Notes: generated from the sequence alone by a model not told the origin. A DNA stretch of 64,000 nucleotides from Gymnopus androsaceus JB14 (GCA_009733575.1 ML769386.1:1-64000); one strand, 5' to 3'. Shown: positions 12,357 through 24,349, numbered from the stretch's first letter. Numbers and translations: made by a program.

Positions 12357-12983
12357 AAGTATCCTCTCCTAGCTCCGCATTCGAATGAGAATATATGTTA
12401 TATGACAAGTTGCAGCTTCTATTTTGCTTTCAGGATCCTGTACTTATAAGGCGGTAAAGAAAATAAGCTTCTGAGTTTCCACTAGGATTGACAAATAGCT
12501 TCCTTGCTTTGCCTCTCTACTGTAGCTGAGCGCAGCTACCGGAGAAGGTCCTAGGAATCTGTAAGAGTACTGAAATTCCTACGGGTACACGCTGAACTCA
12601 ATCATACTGTTCCCGGTTTTGAAACTTGAAATCGTCCGGGATAGATTCCGCGTCCTTCTTCTCAGAGCCCCAATAAATTTTATATCATCAGGATAATCCT
12701 GGTGCCTCCTGAAAAGACTCAGTGAGGGACTCAGAATTAAATCCGACGTTGTGTCCGACGCGTCTCGGCGATTAGGCCTGTCTTATCTTATCTTAGACTA
12801 ATGCATGTGATATTAGTATACTCCGGACCAAACGCGAGCGGTACCAGGAGCGGTACAGTAAGCTCTACTCTCCTCTACATCCAGCATCCATTGGAAGGTT
12901 TATGCGGTAAGCTTGCTTTCTTTACGGAAATTCTGTATGCTCATAAGATCTACATAGGTCGACCTATTGCCTTGGGTTCTAAT
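12357..12983. other. Intergenic, no gene seen
   Basis: Contains the regulator's 3' flank and the upstream region of the next gene. A frame upstream of 12984 is open from 12801 but carries no conserved feature, so it is probably leader. Confidence 0.4.
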
Positions 12984-14685
12984 ATGCCTGTAGCCACGTC
13001 CACCATGATTGCCAATTCACCTCGCAATTCTAGCTCAGTCTCTTCCCTAAAAGCTACGGTCCATACAATTGAATCCAGCTCTGCTTTCTCCGAACATGCT
13101 TCCAAAGACTTAGCCTCCAAACGCGGTCGGGCGCTGGAAAAGATATACAACCGCGCTGCGCGAGCATTTCTCAACAGGAACGTACTATTAACGCAGGAAT
13201 TATTGGAGACTGGGTTCAAATCTATGGAAAGCGTGGCTCTAACCAATTCTGTCTTACGGAAATGGGATATATTACGCATTACATTCGACACCATGATGTA
13301 TGCTTCACCTCCAGCGGCGAACCAACATTCAAATAATCTCCTCTCTAAATCCCCGCAGAGCTTTGTCGATGACATGTATGCTCGCTCTCTCCAACTGTTC
13401 CAACGAGCTGAGGATAATACAATTTTGCCATCCCAAGTTCTCTCCACACTGGTCTACTCTAGTTTGAAAACAGACGCGCCTGATGTTGGAAGGAGGATGA
13501 TCGAGGATTGGTTGGCTGGGAGGCCGGATACTCCAGATTTGTCTCTGTCATGGATATCATCGTCTTCATCCGCGTCCTCGCCGCTCGATGGATATGATGC
13601 GGATGCCTCCGTATATGGAGATAGTCCGATGGAAGGACCTGGCTTGAGCGAGACCAGTGATGGATATCCCAAAATCCTCGAGCTCTATTGCCTCCAAGTG
13701 TTGCCGAAATTGGAACAGTGGGAATACGCGACCGATTTCCTGGAGTATGAGAGCGAGCTCAACGTCGATGCCAGAGATGTAAGCCTAGTATGGTCCATTT
13801 GTTCTAGAAATTGACCGATATTCAACATGTAGAGTCTCAAACGGTCCCTGCAATCACTTCACGCTGAAGCCATTGCATCACGTCTTCCTTCTTCGTCAAG
13901 CTCATCCTTCGGATCTCAGTTTTTGAGCCCGCCATCTTCATCTACAGAGAGAGCTTATTCCCCTGCTCCTTCAACTTCGTCGTCATCTTCGTCCCTTTCC
14001 ACAACTTCGACACATACCGTTGTCCCTGCTACTCCTAGAGCAAGAGCCGCTCATCAGACTGTGTCTGGAATGTCGGCCTTCACTGCGAACAAAGCTCTTG
14101 TAGAAGATGGCAGTATGGATGGGTCCGAGGGAACTATCACTCCACGACAAAAACCATTCAAGATCTCGTCTCGCACGAACGGAGACCTCGAACGGCAAGG
14201 GAAAGCAGAGGACCAGAAATCCCTCCCTACCTTCGACACCTCCATCCTCAGGATCGAGTTCAAACGTCCATCCACTCAATCCGAATGCCTTGACACCTCT
14301 TTCCCTTCCCAGGACGACATCCTCCTCCTCGCAGAGAAGACAGAATCCAACGACGTTTGCCCTTATTAAGGTCAGCATAGAACCTTATCTAGCTCACATT
14401 ACTGGGGCGAGCTCTACAAACAAGATTGCGAGTTTAATGGTGGTTTTTGTGGTTGTTCCCGTCCTATCGCTGCTTGTGCGCATGCTTCGTCGACGGCAGC
14501 GGTTACCGGCTACATCTAGTTTCAACGCACGGGGTGGAGCGGATCTTGTTCGACGGCGCTTGCAGACTGTCAATGCAAATGCCCATGCGATAGGAGCTAT
14601 GGGTAAATTTCTTGCGAGGACTTGGTGGGAGATTATACGTGTTGTGCTAGACACTGTGAAGATGGGCGGGAGTGGACTGGTCTAA
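12984..14685 (+). CDS. Helical-repeat protein with C-terminal membrane anchor (Pex26/Pex15-like?)
   Basis: I do not firmly recognise it. The start at 12984 gives MPVATSTMIANSPRNSSS. A helical region (KIYNRAARAFLNRNVLLTQE, DDMYARSLQLFQRAEDN, ELYCLQVLPKLEQWEYATDF) resembles TPR-like repeats. An intron at about 13779-13831 is followed by a long Ser-rich linker, then KVSIEPYLAHITGAS. Near the C-terminus is one hydrophobic segment (MVVFVVVPVLSLLVRML) followed by basic residues. A mostly helical cytosolic part, a Ser-rich linker and a near-C-terminal membrane helix suggest a peroxisomal Pex26/Pex15-type anchor, but this is an inference from architecture. One +1 shift near 14340 is needed to join the linker to the anchor. 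Confidence 0.6.
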
Positions 14686-15166
14686 ATATGATATTTCGGT
14701 AATGTATTGCTGGATCTATTGTGGCTACTCGCTGTACCTTTGGGTCTGTATGATTTATCATTATTAACCCAAGGAATGAATTTATTATCTGATGTATGAC
14801 CTTTGATCTAAAATTCGAGCAAGCAGAATTCGCGTTAACCACTCCTCACCGAGCCTTCAACAAAGATGGTCCCGCCACGGCCAGGTTTTCTGCAGTACCT
14901 CACGAACCGCTCGCTCTTTCTATCTTGATTCTACTCTGATCAGCAATGTCTTTCTAGGTTTTTCTCCTTGCTGATAACCCACTATTAGCGCCAGCCATGA
15001 GGCGAACGGTCCGAACTTAGACGAGCCCAAGTTTGTTGAATCTCTGTCGCCACCTTTGAACCAAAACCACCACCTGCCACTACTCTTGAAATCATTGTAG
15101 GTGAGCTCTCAAAAAGGCTTTACTAGAAAGTGCTGATGCCTCACAAACCAGTTTTATACCTGGAGC
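14686..15166. other. Intergenic, no gene seen
   Basis: A short, A/T-rich 3' flank followed by the upstream region of the Cys-rich gene. I see no conserved frame. Confidence 0.4.
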
Positions 15167-15777
15167 ATGTCCCAGAGCCAACCACAGTCTGAGCCGGAAG
15201 AGGCGATAAAGGTCAGTCCACGTACATAACTAATATGCTTGAGCCGATACAAGTTATGAATGATTTTCAGACCTTTTATCAAAAGCTGGAGCAAGCAACT
15301 ATAATATCTGCAGAAACCTCTACCAAGCTGCAGCGCCGTACCAAACCAATCTGCCCCTCATGCCGAGAGAAGCCCAAGAAATGCACTGGCTGTGGAACTT
15401 ACGTCTGTGTCACGCCGAAATGCAGAGTCTTTAAGCTAGACGGAGTTGAGCGCTGTGCCGCGCATCCTACCAAGGAGAGGTATTGCAGTGACTGCATCGC
15501 TCATTTGAGACCTTGTCCTGATGAGGAGTGCGAAATGAAGATGTGCCAAAATGTGGCTTTAAAAAGATGTGGTAGATGTAGGCGGCCGATTTGCGGTGCA
15601 AAAAAGTCACATAGATGTGGGTACGGTCAATCCTTCTGCTTCGAGGATCTTGTAGATTCGTGTAGCGAATGTGGCCAGCATCTCTGCGAGGATTGCTGGG
15701 ATGAATGCCCTAAGTGTGGAGGACAGGGAGAAATTTATCTTGACTCTCGATATCCCGGAAGGTCCGACTCGGAATAG
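15167..15777 (+). CDS. Small cysteine-rich zinc-binding-type protein
   Basis: Two exons. MSQSQPQSEPEEAIK is spliced over a GT-AG intron (about 15212-15270) to TFYQKLEQATIISAE. The rest is packed with paired cysteines: CPSCREKPKKCTGCGTYVC, CSDCIAHLRPCPDEEC, CGRCRRPIC, CSECGQHLCEDCWDECPKCG. The spacing suggests several zinc-ribbon or treble-clef knuckles in series. The product is about 185 residues and stops at TAG 15775-15777. It has no signal peptide or membrane segment. The C-terminal CSECGQ...CEDCWDECPKCG resembles a degenerate RING or B-box, but I cannot name the family. The frame is intact and the splice is clean, so the gene is probably real and expressed. Confidence 0.8.
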
Positions 15778-16560
15778 TAGATTCTGAATTATTAGTCTCT
15801 ACAGATTCCACTTGCAGAATTATATTAATATGTATATAAAGCTGGATGAACTGTAGTGTGTCGTATAGAATCTGACTTCAGTAAGTTGAGTTGCCACAGT
15901 TAAAACTGATATACATAAGTATAACCACGGAAGGAAATCCTGGATTGTCCGAGGTGCTATTATACAGGAATTAGACTGACAACGGAAGACATCCCTGGAT
16001 GAGCTGTACTCTATAACAGAAGTGTCATCACAGTACTTGAAAGATTAGGTGTAGACGAGTCAACGTCGATGTCGATGTCTTCAAACCTGGCTGAGAATAG
16101 CAACACGGTGTTCTTGTTTATGAACAACGTCTGGATGCAAGATAGTACTCTGTAAATCGCCTTCGGCCTACGAAACAGAGATCAAATCAACGCTAGAGAG
16201 ATGAGAGATGAAAAGAAGTGCAGACGTGGGTCCTGCAGCCGCTTATCAGCTTCCCACATCCCGGTCACTGGTCGAGGGCGACATAAATTGCAGCAGCCCA
16301 ACAGTTCAGTCTCATTATTGCGAAGGATCGCCGAGTCGGAATATTTAGAACGTCGAGACCGTCGACCAGGAAGACGTCCCAGATGCGGGATAGTGTCTGT
16401 TTGAGAGTGACATTAGATTAGCCTTCAAAGTTCCAAAAAAAAAAAAAGTAGACTAGTGAATCACCTCGACAGGAAGACAATCCGCGAAAAGAAACAAAAA
16501 ACACGAGAAGCAGATCTACCGATATCATTAAAGTGCGCTTAAAAAAACTCAACCGGAAGG
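15778..16560. other. Intergenic, no gene seen
   Basis: A/T-rich flank with two poly-A runs (about 16434-16447 and 16578-16590). The open frame at 16201-16404 has no conserved feature. Confidence 0.4.
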
Positions 16561-16970
16561 ATGGGCTCGACGAGGGCGCAAAAAAAAAAACCAAAATGCG
16601 TCTTCCTCATCTGCGTGAATAAGCAGAAGAGTAGATGCAATGAGGTTCATGCCTTGACAGTATCCCACAGCCGAACACCCTCGACTCCAGCCTGTCCACT
16701 GAAGAAGACATTCATTGACACCGCCCTCGAACACACCCGTACCCATCCCAGCATACCTTCAGCTTCCGCTTCCTCCCTCTCCTTCTCCCTCTCAACCCCA
16801 TCCAACAAATCCCTAAACACTTCCGGCTCCTTCATCTCCAACTGCCCACTGTACTCCATCCACAGCTTACTCCAATCACAAGCGGAATCCCCTTCCTCAC
16901 GAGCGGAAGTTTGAACATACCGCCATGCACTATACTTCTTTTTGTGCAAGTTTTGACCCCAGAGTAACCT
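16561..16970 (-). pseudogene. TBC (Rab-GAP) domain fragment
   Basis: On the minus strand this reads WGQNLHKKKYSAWRYVQTS, then SKLWMEYSGQLEMKEPEVF. In a shifted frame it reads SAVGYCQGMNLIASTLLLI followed by HADEEDAFW. GYCQGMN-x-IA and EEDAFW are signatures of TBC Rab-GAP domains. The piece lacks the arginine-finger block expected between these parts and everything after EEDAFW. It ends beside a poly-A/T run and crosses at least one frame break. It therefore looks like a decayed remnant, not a working GAP. Confidence 0.65.
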
Positions 16971-17530
16971 GACCTACTAAACGCTTCGCAAGCTTAGGGA
17001 GAAATCTTTCGTTACTGTAATAATCGTTCACGTCGAGTCGTCGAAAGCCAGACGAGGATCAAAGACCTAGGAGACGATACCGTAGAGACGCAATCCGTTC
17101 GGTCCCTGGTGCTTGAAATAGTCGTTTCACTCCCCCCTAGCATCGAATTATCTCTGCAAATTGAAACACAATCAGCTCGTCTGGGCACTAGCAGCAAGGA
17201 TTTTGACCGCAGCGTACTCATATAAAAGCTAGCCAGACAGTCACAAACGATCCGTATCTGTATCGGCCATTTGCAAAGGTGAATACTGTAGAATGGAATC
17301 CGCTGGACAATAATTGTTGCCGTATGGATATTCCTAAGGCCTGAGGGGATGCGCTTGGTGGTTATCGTCTGAACGTGAAGATACTGCACTTAATGAGCGG
17401 CGCTAGGCCTCGCTAGGCCTAAAGCAGTCCCCCCTAATCTAAGAAATTGGCATTGGCAAAAGAACCAGCGCTTATTTTCTGTCTTCATCCATTTTTCTGC
17501 GTAACATCCAGCCCAAAACTATCACAGAAG
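16971..17530. other. Intergenic, no gene seen
   Basis: There is no recognisable coding. A tandem 'gctaggcct' doublet lies at about 17402-17420. The first exon of the RING gene may begin near the right edge. Confidence 0.4.
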
Positions 17531-19202
17531 GCCCTGCGCACTCCGCTATTCTGTCCAGAAGAACTTGTCGGAATTGGATCCTGTAGAAAATTTTACGTGG
17601 AAGCGAAATGGGAGCTGGGACAGGAAAAAGGTATGAACTGGTTCAATAATTGCGATGATGAGATGTAAAAGTTTCAGTACAGGAAACGGTCTACAAGAAG
17701 AGTAGCCGAAGCAGAAGAACAAATTGCGGAGACCTCAGCAGCTGGTAGTAGAGACGCCTCCGAAGCTCCGCCAGAGAAACGATGTACTTCTCCATTTTTT
17801 CCGTTAAATGCAAAATTTAACTGTTTTTTATCCAGCCAGAAAACGAGCAGAAACTCGTGAATGTCCTATCTGCAACGAACCGATCCCATTAAGATTGCTT
17901 GGGAAGCATGCTGAGCTTGAAGGATCTCGTGTAGATGAAATCGTTAGCCAGATTGGCTCTACGGAACCCTTTCTTGACCTCTCACATGAATTCTATGCGT
18001 CTACGTCTACTGCTGTCGCGTCAAGTTCTGCTCTGGCATCCAGCTCTATTTCCACTGGAAGACGTTCTGCCGTTCGTGCTCGTCGGTCTATCCTTGAAAA
18101 GACCGCTCCGGTGAGAGCCCAGACTACCGTGGTAACGACAGCCATCCAAAGCATCAAAAGGAACCGCAAGAATCGTCATGCTAAGCTACGGGACATGACG
18201 AGAGAAGACGACGAAAGTCATGTTACTTCTCGACTACGTATCACTTCTGGTCGAGGAGAAATTGTCTGTCCCGTGTGTTTGGATATGGTCAGGGGAGATG
18301 AGGATGTGCAAGATGCTCATATAGAGGCATGTGTAGCGAATGAGTCAAGAAGATTAGAAGAGGAGCAGGAAAGGCGACGTCAAGAGGAGGCTGAGGAGGT
18401 CAACGTCGAAGAGTTTGAGGGCGAAGACGATGCTGCGGGGCATTTCGGGGATGTAAGAGGTACTTGTGATTTGTCTTGCTGTACATCCTTCAAGTATAAT
18501 GAACCTCTGTCTGGTAGGGACGGGCTTTTTAACGCGAAATCAAAACGAACAAGACGTTGAAGAGGATGTTGACATAGATGGTGACGACGAGGCGATCTTT
18601 GGAACAGCCCAATTTAACGAAGGGGATATCCTCGATGTGGGTGCACCTCGCCCGTCCAATACTTCTGCTCGTACACAACCAACTGCGGGACATAGCTTGC
18701 CTATTGGGGGTGTAGAGGTACCCTGCCCAGAGCAGGAAAATGAAGAAGACGAGCCAGCAAACGTTCTAAGAGAATTGATTGCTGAGAATAGGACGCGGCA
18801 AGAACCTACCTCTCGTGAAGTGACCTTCATCCCGGAGATGGACAAGGTTGATGTTGCTATCCTCATGGCGAAAAGGAAAGGGGATCGAGAAGCGTTATTG
18901 GTCGCGTTGGAAAACAAAATCAGGCTTTTGGTACTTATGTTCTTCCTCTGTTGTCCCAGCTTCAATTAATGACTTTGTTACAGGAGAACCCAGTTGTCAC
19001 CTCACAATCTTGTTCCTCTCCTGTCTCAAATCCTTCTCTTTGCCGCATTTGTCTCGATCCTTACAATGAGCCCACTGTGTCTACTGGATGCTGGCATACT
19101 TGCTGTCGGGAATGCTGGTTGCGATGTCTGGGTTCCACCAAATTGTGTCCAATTTGCAAACGAATCACAGCGGCGATGGATTTACGGAGAGTGTATTTTT
19201 AA
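17531..19202 (+). CDS. RNF220-like RING E3 ubiquitin ligase
   Basis: Probable ubiquitin ligase of the RNF220 type. The first exon I can follow includes KNLSELDPVENFTWKRNG; the true ATG is not certain. The next exons give RKRAETRECPICNEPIPLRL (first Cys-x2-Cys knuckle), IVCPVCLDMVRGDEDVQDAH (a second one) and a long Glu-rich coiled coil (RRLEEEQERRRQEEAEE). After an acidic region comes KVDVAILMAKRKGDREALLV. The C-terminal RING is CRICLDPYNEPTVSTGCWHT, then CCRECWLRCLGSTKLCPICK, ending DLRRVYF. That end and the order of parts match animal RNF220. Introns lie near 17640-17686, 17790-17835, 18457-18520 and 18932-18983. I see no frame break. Substrates are unknown. Confidence 0.85.
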
Positions 19203-19385
19203 GGCATCTTATATATTCTATTTTGTGAATTAATTATACTGTAAATAAAGTAAAAGAGCAATTTGCACTTGGGCTATGTGCATATTTGAAGATTATTATG
19301 GAATCGTAGGTTTATGAATTACGGTGTATGAAGAAGCTGGAGCCTGGTTTCGAGAACACCGACCACTGTTCATACATTTGTATGA

Positions 19386-20889
19386 TCAAACATACGCCTG
19401 CATCAGTTGAAGACTCAAGAGATAGTCGATAAATAGGCCTAGCCAAATGATCCATCCAAGCTGACCGTTACTGTTGAAGTTGGCTATGGCATTGTGAGTA
19501 ACGAAACAACGATTTAAAACGTTATACTCACCCCAGCAGCTATCCGGGATCTCCAAGTCCACACTCTTCCACTGCCTGATCAAGTGCAAAATCAGTCCCC
19601 CTACAGACACGATATAGAACGCCGGGCCCTGGTCATTGAGCATGCCGGCACCACAGAAGAGTATCACGAAGGAACATCCGCATGCGATGAGGAGCGGACG
19701 TATGCGCGATCCGAAAAGTATCGCTGTAGATCGTACCCCCATTTTTAAATCATCCTCGATATCCTGGCATGCGTAGATAGTATCTATGAAGTTCGCAACG
19801 AAGGAAACCTTGGTTAGTGGAAAGACGTGGGATTGGAATCCCGTACACATACCATACAGCATCGTCCAGCTATAAGTGATCAACGAATGAGTGAGTATGG
19901 AAAGCGAGGGAAGAAAAACGGCTGAACTGACCACCAGCACCCCGCCATCGCCGTCACCAGCAGCGGCGCATTAAAGGTGTTCGTTGTCGACACCCAAGCT
20001 GTCACGAATCCAAAATTCATCGCAAATCCTAACCAGGCTTGGGGCCAGTACGTGACTCGCTTGAGCAAGGGATAGATCGCGAATCTAGTGATCGATTTCA
20101 AGCACACGCATAGATAGACGTCAATCGAAATATCGTTAGTACTAGTCAAGGAAATTCATAAACAGACGACCCCTGCTTACATTGGCAAAAGCTGGACCAG
20201 CGCCACCCAAAGCCTGCAAAAGATCGAGATTCCGCTGGTCAGCTAGTGGTTCAAAGACATACATCCGCAATGGAAGAGCTCACGCCAAATCCTCAACAGT
20301 GAGATAAAACCAAGCAATCCCGATAGCGTATTGGATCAACACGTATATCGATGCAGCAAAGACTGAGATCCGTCCACTCGCGAGCGGTCGGTTTTTAGTT
20401 CGTTCTGTCATCCATTCAATGTTAGATAACTTTTGGGGTTGAATGATGAGAAGCAAAAATCTTACCGACTCCAGCATCCATTTTGCGGTCGAAAATATCG
20501 TTAATGGTGCACGCAGAGGACCGCACAATGAACGCGCCAAATAGGCATTGCATCAAGCTGAAGGAGTATGTGTTCCAAGGCATCTTGACGGAGTACGCAG
20601 CCATCGTTAAGCCCCAGGCTATTTTGAGGGCTCAGTGAATGCATCAAAGGCCTCAGACAAAATAACATACCGAAAGGCCAAAACATAAGCTTAGTCCCAG
20701 TGGGCTAGAGATCGTTGAGTTCGCTTCTGACTGCTTGGAGATGTAACACCGACTCACCTTTTCTAGACGTATCAATTCAAGATACGGGCGTACGAAGGGC
20801 GGAAAGACGTCCAAAGGCTTTCCCTTGACATCCAGAAATTCGGCCTGGGTGAACTCGGAAGAAAGCTTTTCATTCAGGTTGGCAGGCAT
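19386..20889 (-). CDS. UbiA-family polyprenyltransferase
   Basis: Integral-membrane aromatic prenyltransferase. The start at 20889 gives MPANLNEKLSSEFTQAEF. The first Asp-rich motif is NDIFDRKMD and the second is DTIYACQDIEDDLKMGVRST. Together they bind the Mg-diphosphate of the prenyl donor. Other landmarks are ERTKNRPLASG, PLLKRVTYWPQAWLG and several hydrophobic helices. With seven or so short introns removed the frame is intact; for instance an intron removes an apparent TGA after VEDLA. COQ2 of coenzyme Q synthesis is the closest well-known relative. There is no clear mitochondrial presequence, and no COQ or polyketide gene is nearby, so a secondary-metabolite role is equally possible. 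It ends LQLMQAYV at 19386. Confidence 0.88.
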
Positions 20890-20979
20890 GGCTACGAGAC
20901 TAGAGGAGAATAAAAATACGCTAGTGGTGAGAGGAGAAGAGGAGAGCTGATGGGTCTGAATGTCTACCTTTCGAGGGAG

Positions 20980-20987
20980 TATTTATA
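20980..20987 (-). promoter_or_regulatory. TATA box of the UbiA gene
   Basis: TATAAATA on the minus strand, about 91-98 bp upstream of the UbiA start codon. The position suits a fungal core promoter with a short leader. Confidence 0.5.
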
Positions 20988-21697
20988 CCTTGAAGGTCCC
21001 TACTAAAATCTTTTGTTTACGAGTCGAGTTAGGCTGAGCAATCACCAATCAATTATCAAACCGCTTAAGCATAAACGCGCCTCTGAACCAAATTCTGGCA
21101 CTACCGGGTGAGAACGAGCTGCGGAGATTCCTAGTTTGAACTGTACATACCAAAAGCCAACTAGCCCGAAGCAAAGGACATGGCCGCCATGTCCCTTACT
21201 CGGACTTTTCTAGAGGTAACGGAGTAGTGAATTCAATCTATAAAGCTCAAAAACTCAATGAGGAAAGGCCGGATACAAACTGACGGCCCTACTCACTTGT
21301 TCGCGCACAGGAAAATTGAGTGTTGCTCATGGAAGATTCACTGGATACCCCTAAACTTTGAGTGAAACAAAATTCTATTGCCCATCTGTGGGTCGAATAA
21401 GTCCGAAAAGACAATCTTCGATCGTACCTGTATGGCCAATTCGAAAAAAGCGGAATAAATTAAATAAATAAAATGTAACCACTCTGAAAATACATATGTC
21501 AGTTACCATTCGCCTTCCTCCTACTTCGCCAGTGATGACAAGTCCTGTCAATCGCCAAAGGCAGACTAAAATCCATTAAATGCCTAGATGGCCTTCGGGT
21601 CCGGGTGAAGGGCTCTAAGTTTTGGCTACATCGTACGTCGTGAAGCCAGATTCAGTTTTTGAGTATGAATTCAAAAACTCTCCTTCAGAGATCCCGA

Positions 21698-22140
21698 CCT
21701 ATACGAGCGAATACGCGAGTCACTAGCGCTTGACGGAGAACCTAAGTTTCGTATCCTGAGTTTGAACCTTGACCTCAACATTTCAAGGGATGTTCATGCT
21801 TACTTTTGTAGAATTTACGAGATCGGGTTTCCAGCATTTGAACCTTTTGTCCTCGAATATCTCGGTCGTAGAATCTTGGATGTCGCGATCTGCAATAGTA
21901 CATGCTCATGAATGATATCCCGCGGGACACTTAGTGCTTTGGAGGGGGATAGAGACTAGGTCATGTTGTGGTCTGGCTCCGAGGATGGGCTAAACCCGGG
22001 CCTGTCTGTGTTTTTCACAACTTGCTCGCTCGACTATACCGTCCTGCTATGCCAACCGACGTGAAACAGGTCGATGGTCGGGCATTTGTGTGGCTCCCAT
22101 ACGACGAAGATCGTCGCGTTCCGTTTCAAGGTCAGCTTGG
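21698..22140 (+). other. Possible exons of an unrecognised or decayed gene
   Basis: After a plausible acceptor (ctccttcag) the frame reads DPDLYERIRESLALDGEPKF and runs on to FEPFVLEYLGRRILDVAICN, then stops. A second open piece near 22050 reads VKQVDGRAFVWLPYDEDRRV and meets a GT donor. Codon use and composition look coding, but I recognise no family and cannot join the parts. Confidence 0.3.
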
Positions 22141-23199
22141 TATTTGATTGGGTTCAGGAAGAACCAAGTAGAGAGTTGAGTACGTGTTGGCACCGTGTGT
22201 GAGTGCAGGGTGAACAAACTACCCACCACAAATGGTATGGAATGCATACCGACACAAAAATGAAGTATTCGTTAAAGTTACTCGCTGAGCCTATTTCGTA
22301 GCGAAAAAATGCCACGAAAAAATGAAAGGATGTCAATCGATGCCGCTTTCAAGATTCTGTCGATGCGGCGACCATTGACCTCTCTGAGGGCGTAAGATGT
22401 AAGCCTTTGGGGCTGTTGAGTGACCGACTAGTTGGAATCCGGAATAGTAGAAATCTAGGGTCCAAGTTGCCAACGCAGCCCGTCAGTCTCGGGAAGCTCT
22501 TGCTCGCTCGCTTGCATGAGAGTGTGTGGAACGAGCAGATAAGGTCAATCAATTCCGTTTACTAGGGAGTTAAACAAAGTTTAGTGAGTTATACGATGAG
22601 TATTGAAATATTGAAACACGGAACCAGAAGCGAGCAAGAACGATCCAAGCGGAAAGGTACTATGGCACCTACTCGGGCTTAGGGGCGATCGTCCTTATCC
22701 TATACAATGCCATTTAGGATGGTATCCAGTATTGTTTAGGCTCAGCGCTCGGCCTATACATAAAGTGTCAAAAAGGCATACGGTTCAATGGGTAAACCAT
22801 AAAGAATGAGATAAAACGGATCACAAGCAATTCAACAGAAAAACAGACTTCTGACGCTGTCCGAAGGAAATGGAGAACGAGAAGACGGGGAAGAGTGAAC
22901 GTCAATAATACTAGCCACATCGTAAATAGACAGGAACTACCTATTTTCCTCTAGACCTCGAGAGTTGTTTCGCATTTGGTAAATTTGGCAGAAAAATGAC
23001 GGAATTTCGAAATCAACTCGACTCGAATTGTATACCGCCCGAGAGTTGTACAATGTTACATGAAATCGGAATTCCTACCAAGGAGCAGATACATATTCAG
23101 TCCGTCGATGTCACAACATGCCCACCAGGAGGAGCATGGGGGAGCTAAGCCACAGACAGACAGACAGACAGGCCAGGGACTCGCCAATCTGGCTGTGTA
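22141..23199. other. Intergenic with a short tetranucleotide repeat
   Basis: I see no conserved coding. A CAGA microsatellite (about five units) lies near 23153-23172, just downstream of ISY1. Confidence 0.5.
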
Positions 23200-24349
23200 C
23201 TACGTAGTCGCCATATTCTCGTCTCCGAAATACTCCTCTACCAGCGCCTTCTTCTTCAAATCCAGTAATGTCTGCTCCATTTCGACTCTGGTTGGCATTT
23301 TTGGAGGTAATAGGTTGTCCGCAGAGAGGAAGGGGATGTATGAGGCGGCCGTTAGGGCGTGGAGATGTGCTTGAGACTGATCCGCTGGAGCTGAACTCGT
23401 TTTCGGTCGCTTGTCCGAAGGAGGCGGTCCCGAGTCCAAGGCAGATGAGCCATCACCAGTAGATGATACAGGTGGTTCTGGTCGAGATATCTTGGGTATA
23501 GGTTCGTCTTCTGGAAGGCCCAAAGCTTCCCGTAGTGTTGTGTAGGCTTCTTCCCATTCTGAGAAGTTATGCAAGGTAAGCTTTAAGATCAACAGGTAAT
23601 CACGAAACAGGCAAACATACCTTCTTCCTCTGCCAGTCGTTCAGATTCTAATAATGTACCGTCTTCCTCATCCAGGTCACCATAATAAGCAGGACCTTGG
23701 TTCATAAATTTTTTATAATACGCCAAAGTTTGATTTTCTTCGTCCTCCTCGACTTTGCGGCTTTGGAAGAGCTCACGGACGCCTGGTAGGTCTTTTGCTC
23801 GCCCAAAGTATCTGCAGACAATGGATTAGCATGCTGATGGTGAAGAAGGTAGCGGGAGCACGTACTTGTATCCCTTCGTCCCGGACTTCTTTCCCGTCAT
23901 CGTCTAACATGGCGACATTTCTGCGGTAGTTCGCACCACCGAGCGCGACGATTTGATTCTCCCAGTGTCTCTTCTCTCGCATAATTTTGTTGATTTCATC
24001 ATTGAGATCTCGGACCTCGTAATCGGTCAAACCAGCTACAGAGAGAGAGAGAAAAAGTCTATACAATCTGAATATTCCTTCAGAACAAAGTACGCACCAT
24101 CTTGAATCTTTGACACTTTCCGACTGATTTCTCGTAGAATTTCACCTCTCCATCGTTCACATTCTCGTAGACTTTTGCAAGCACTGGCCATACGGGGTCG
24201 ACGGTCTGCCCGAGTTCCAAGCCCAAGCTCAGCCGCTTGGGCTTCTCGGAACCGGTAAAGCATAGATTGGGCCTTTTTCTCATTACGAGCCTACAAAGAG
24301 TAAAATTATTAGCACTGAAGTATTTATAAGATAAGGAGTAACTTGCCAT
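23200..24349 (-). CDS. ISY1: Pre-mRNA splicing factor ISY1
   Basis: NineTeen-complex (Prp19-associated) splicing factor. The start codon at 24349 is spliced straight to codon 2, giving MARNEKKAQSMLYRF, the hallmark ISY1 N-terminus. Later exons give MASACKSLRECERWRGEILR, EISRKVSKIQD, LTDYEVRDLNDEINKIMREK and RHWENQIVALGGANYRR. YFGRAKDLPGVRELFQ and the C-terminal LLDLKKKALVEEYFGDENMA follow. Five introns are present and the frame is intact. The first intron (24346-24291) starts with GC (GCAAGT) instead of GT; no GT donor nearby keeps the frame. A transposon stack begins only 100 bp upstream of the start codon. Confidence 0.95.

Noticed and set aside
16201..16404. Arg-rich open frame as a small gene
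   Set aside because: No intron logic, conserved motif or promoter; composition fits chance.
17012..17389. Minus-strand frame of 125 residues
   Set aside because: No recognisable domain, not joined to the nearby TBC remnant, and it contains no conserved pattern.
23153..23172. CAGA tetranucleotide repeat as a CRISPR-like or regulatory array
   Set aside because: Only about five perfect units and no spacers; an ordinary microsatellite.
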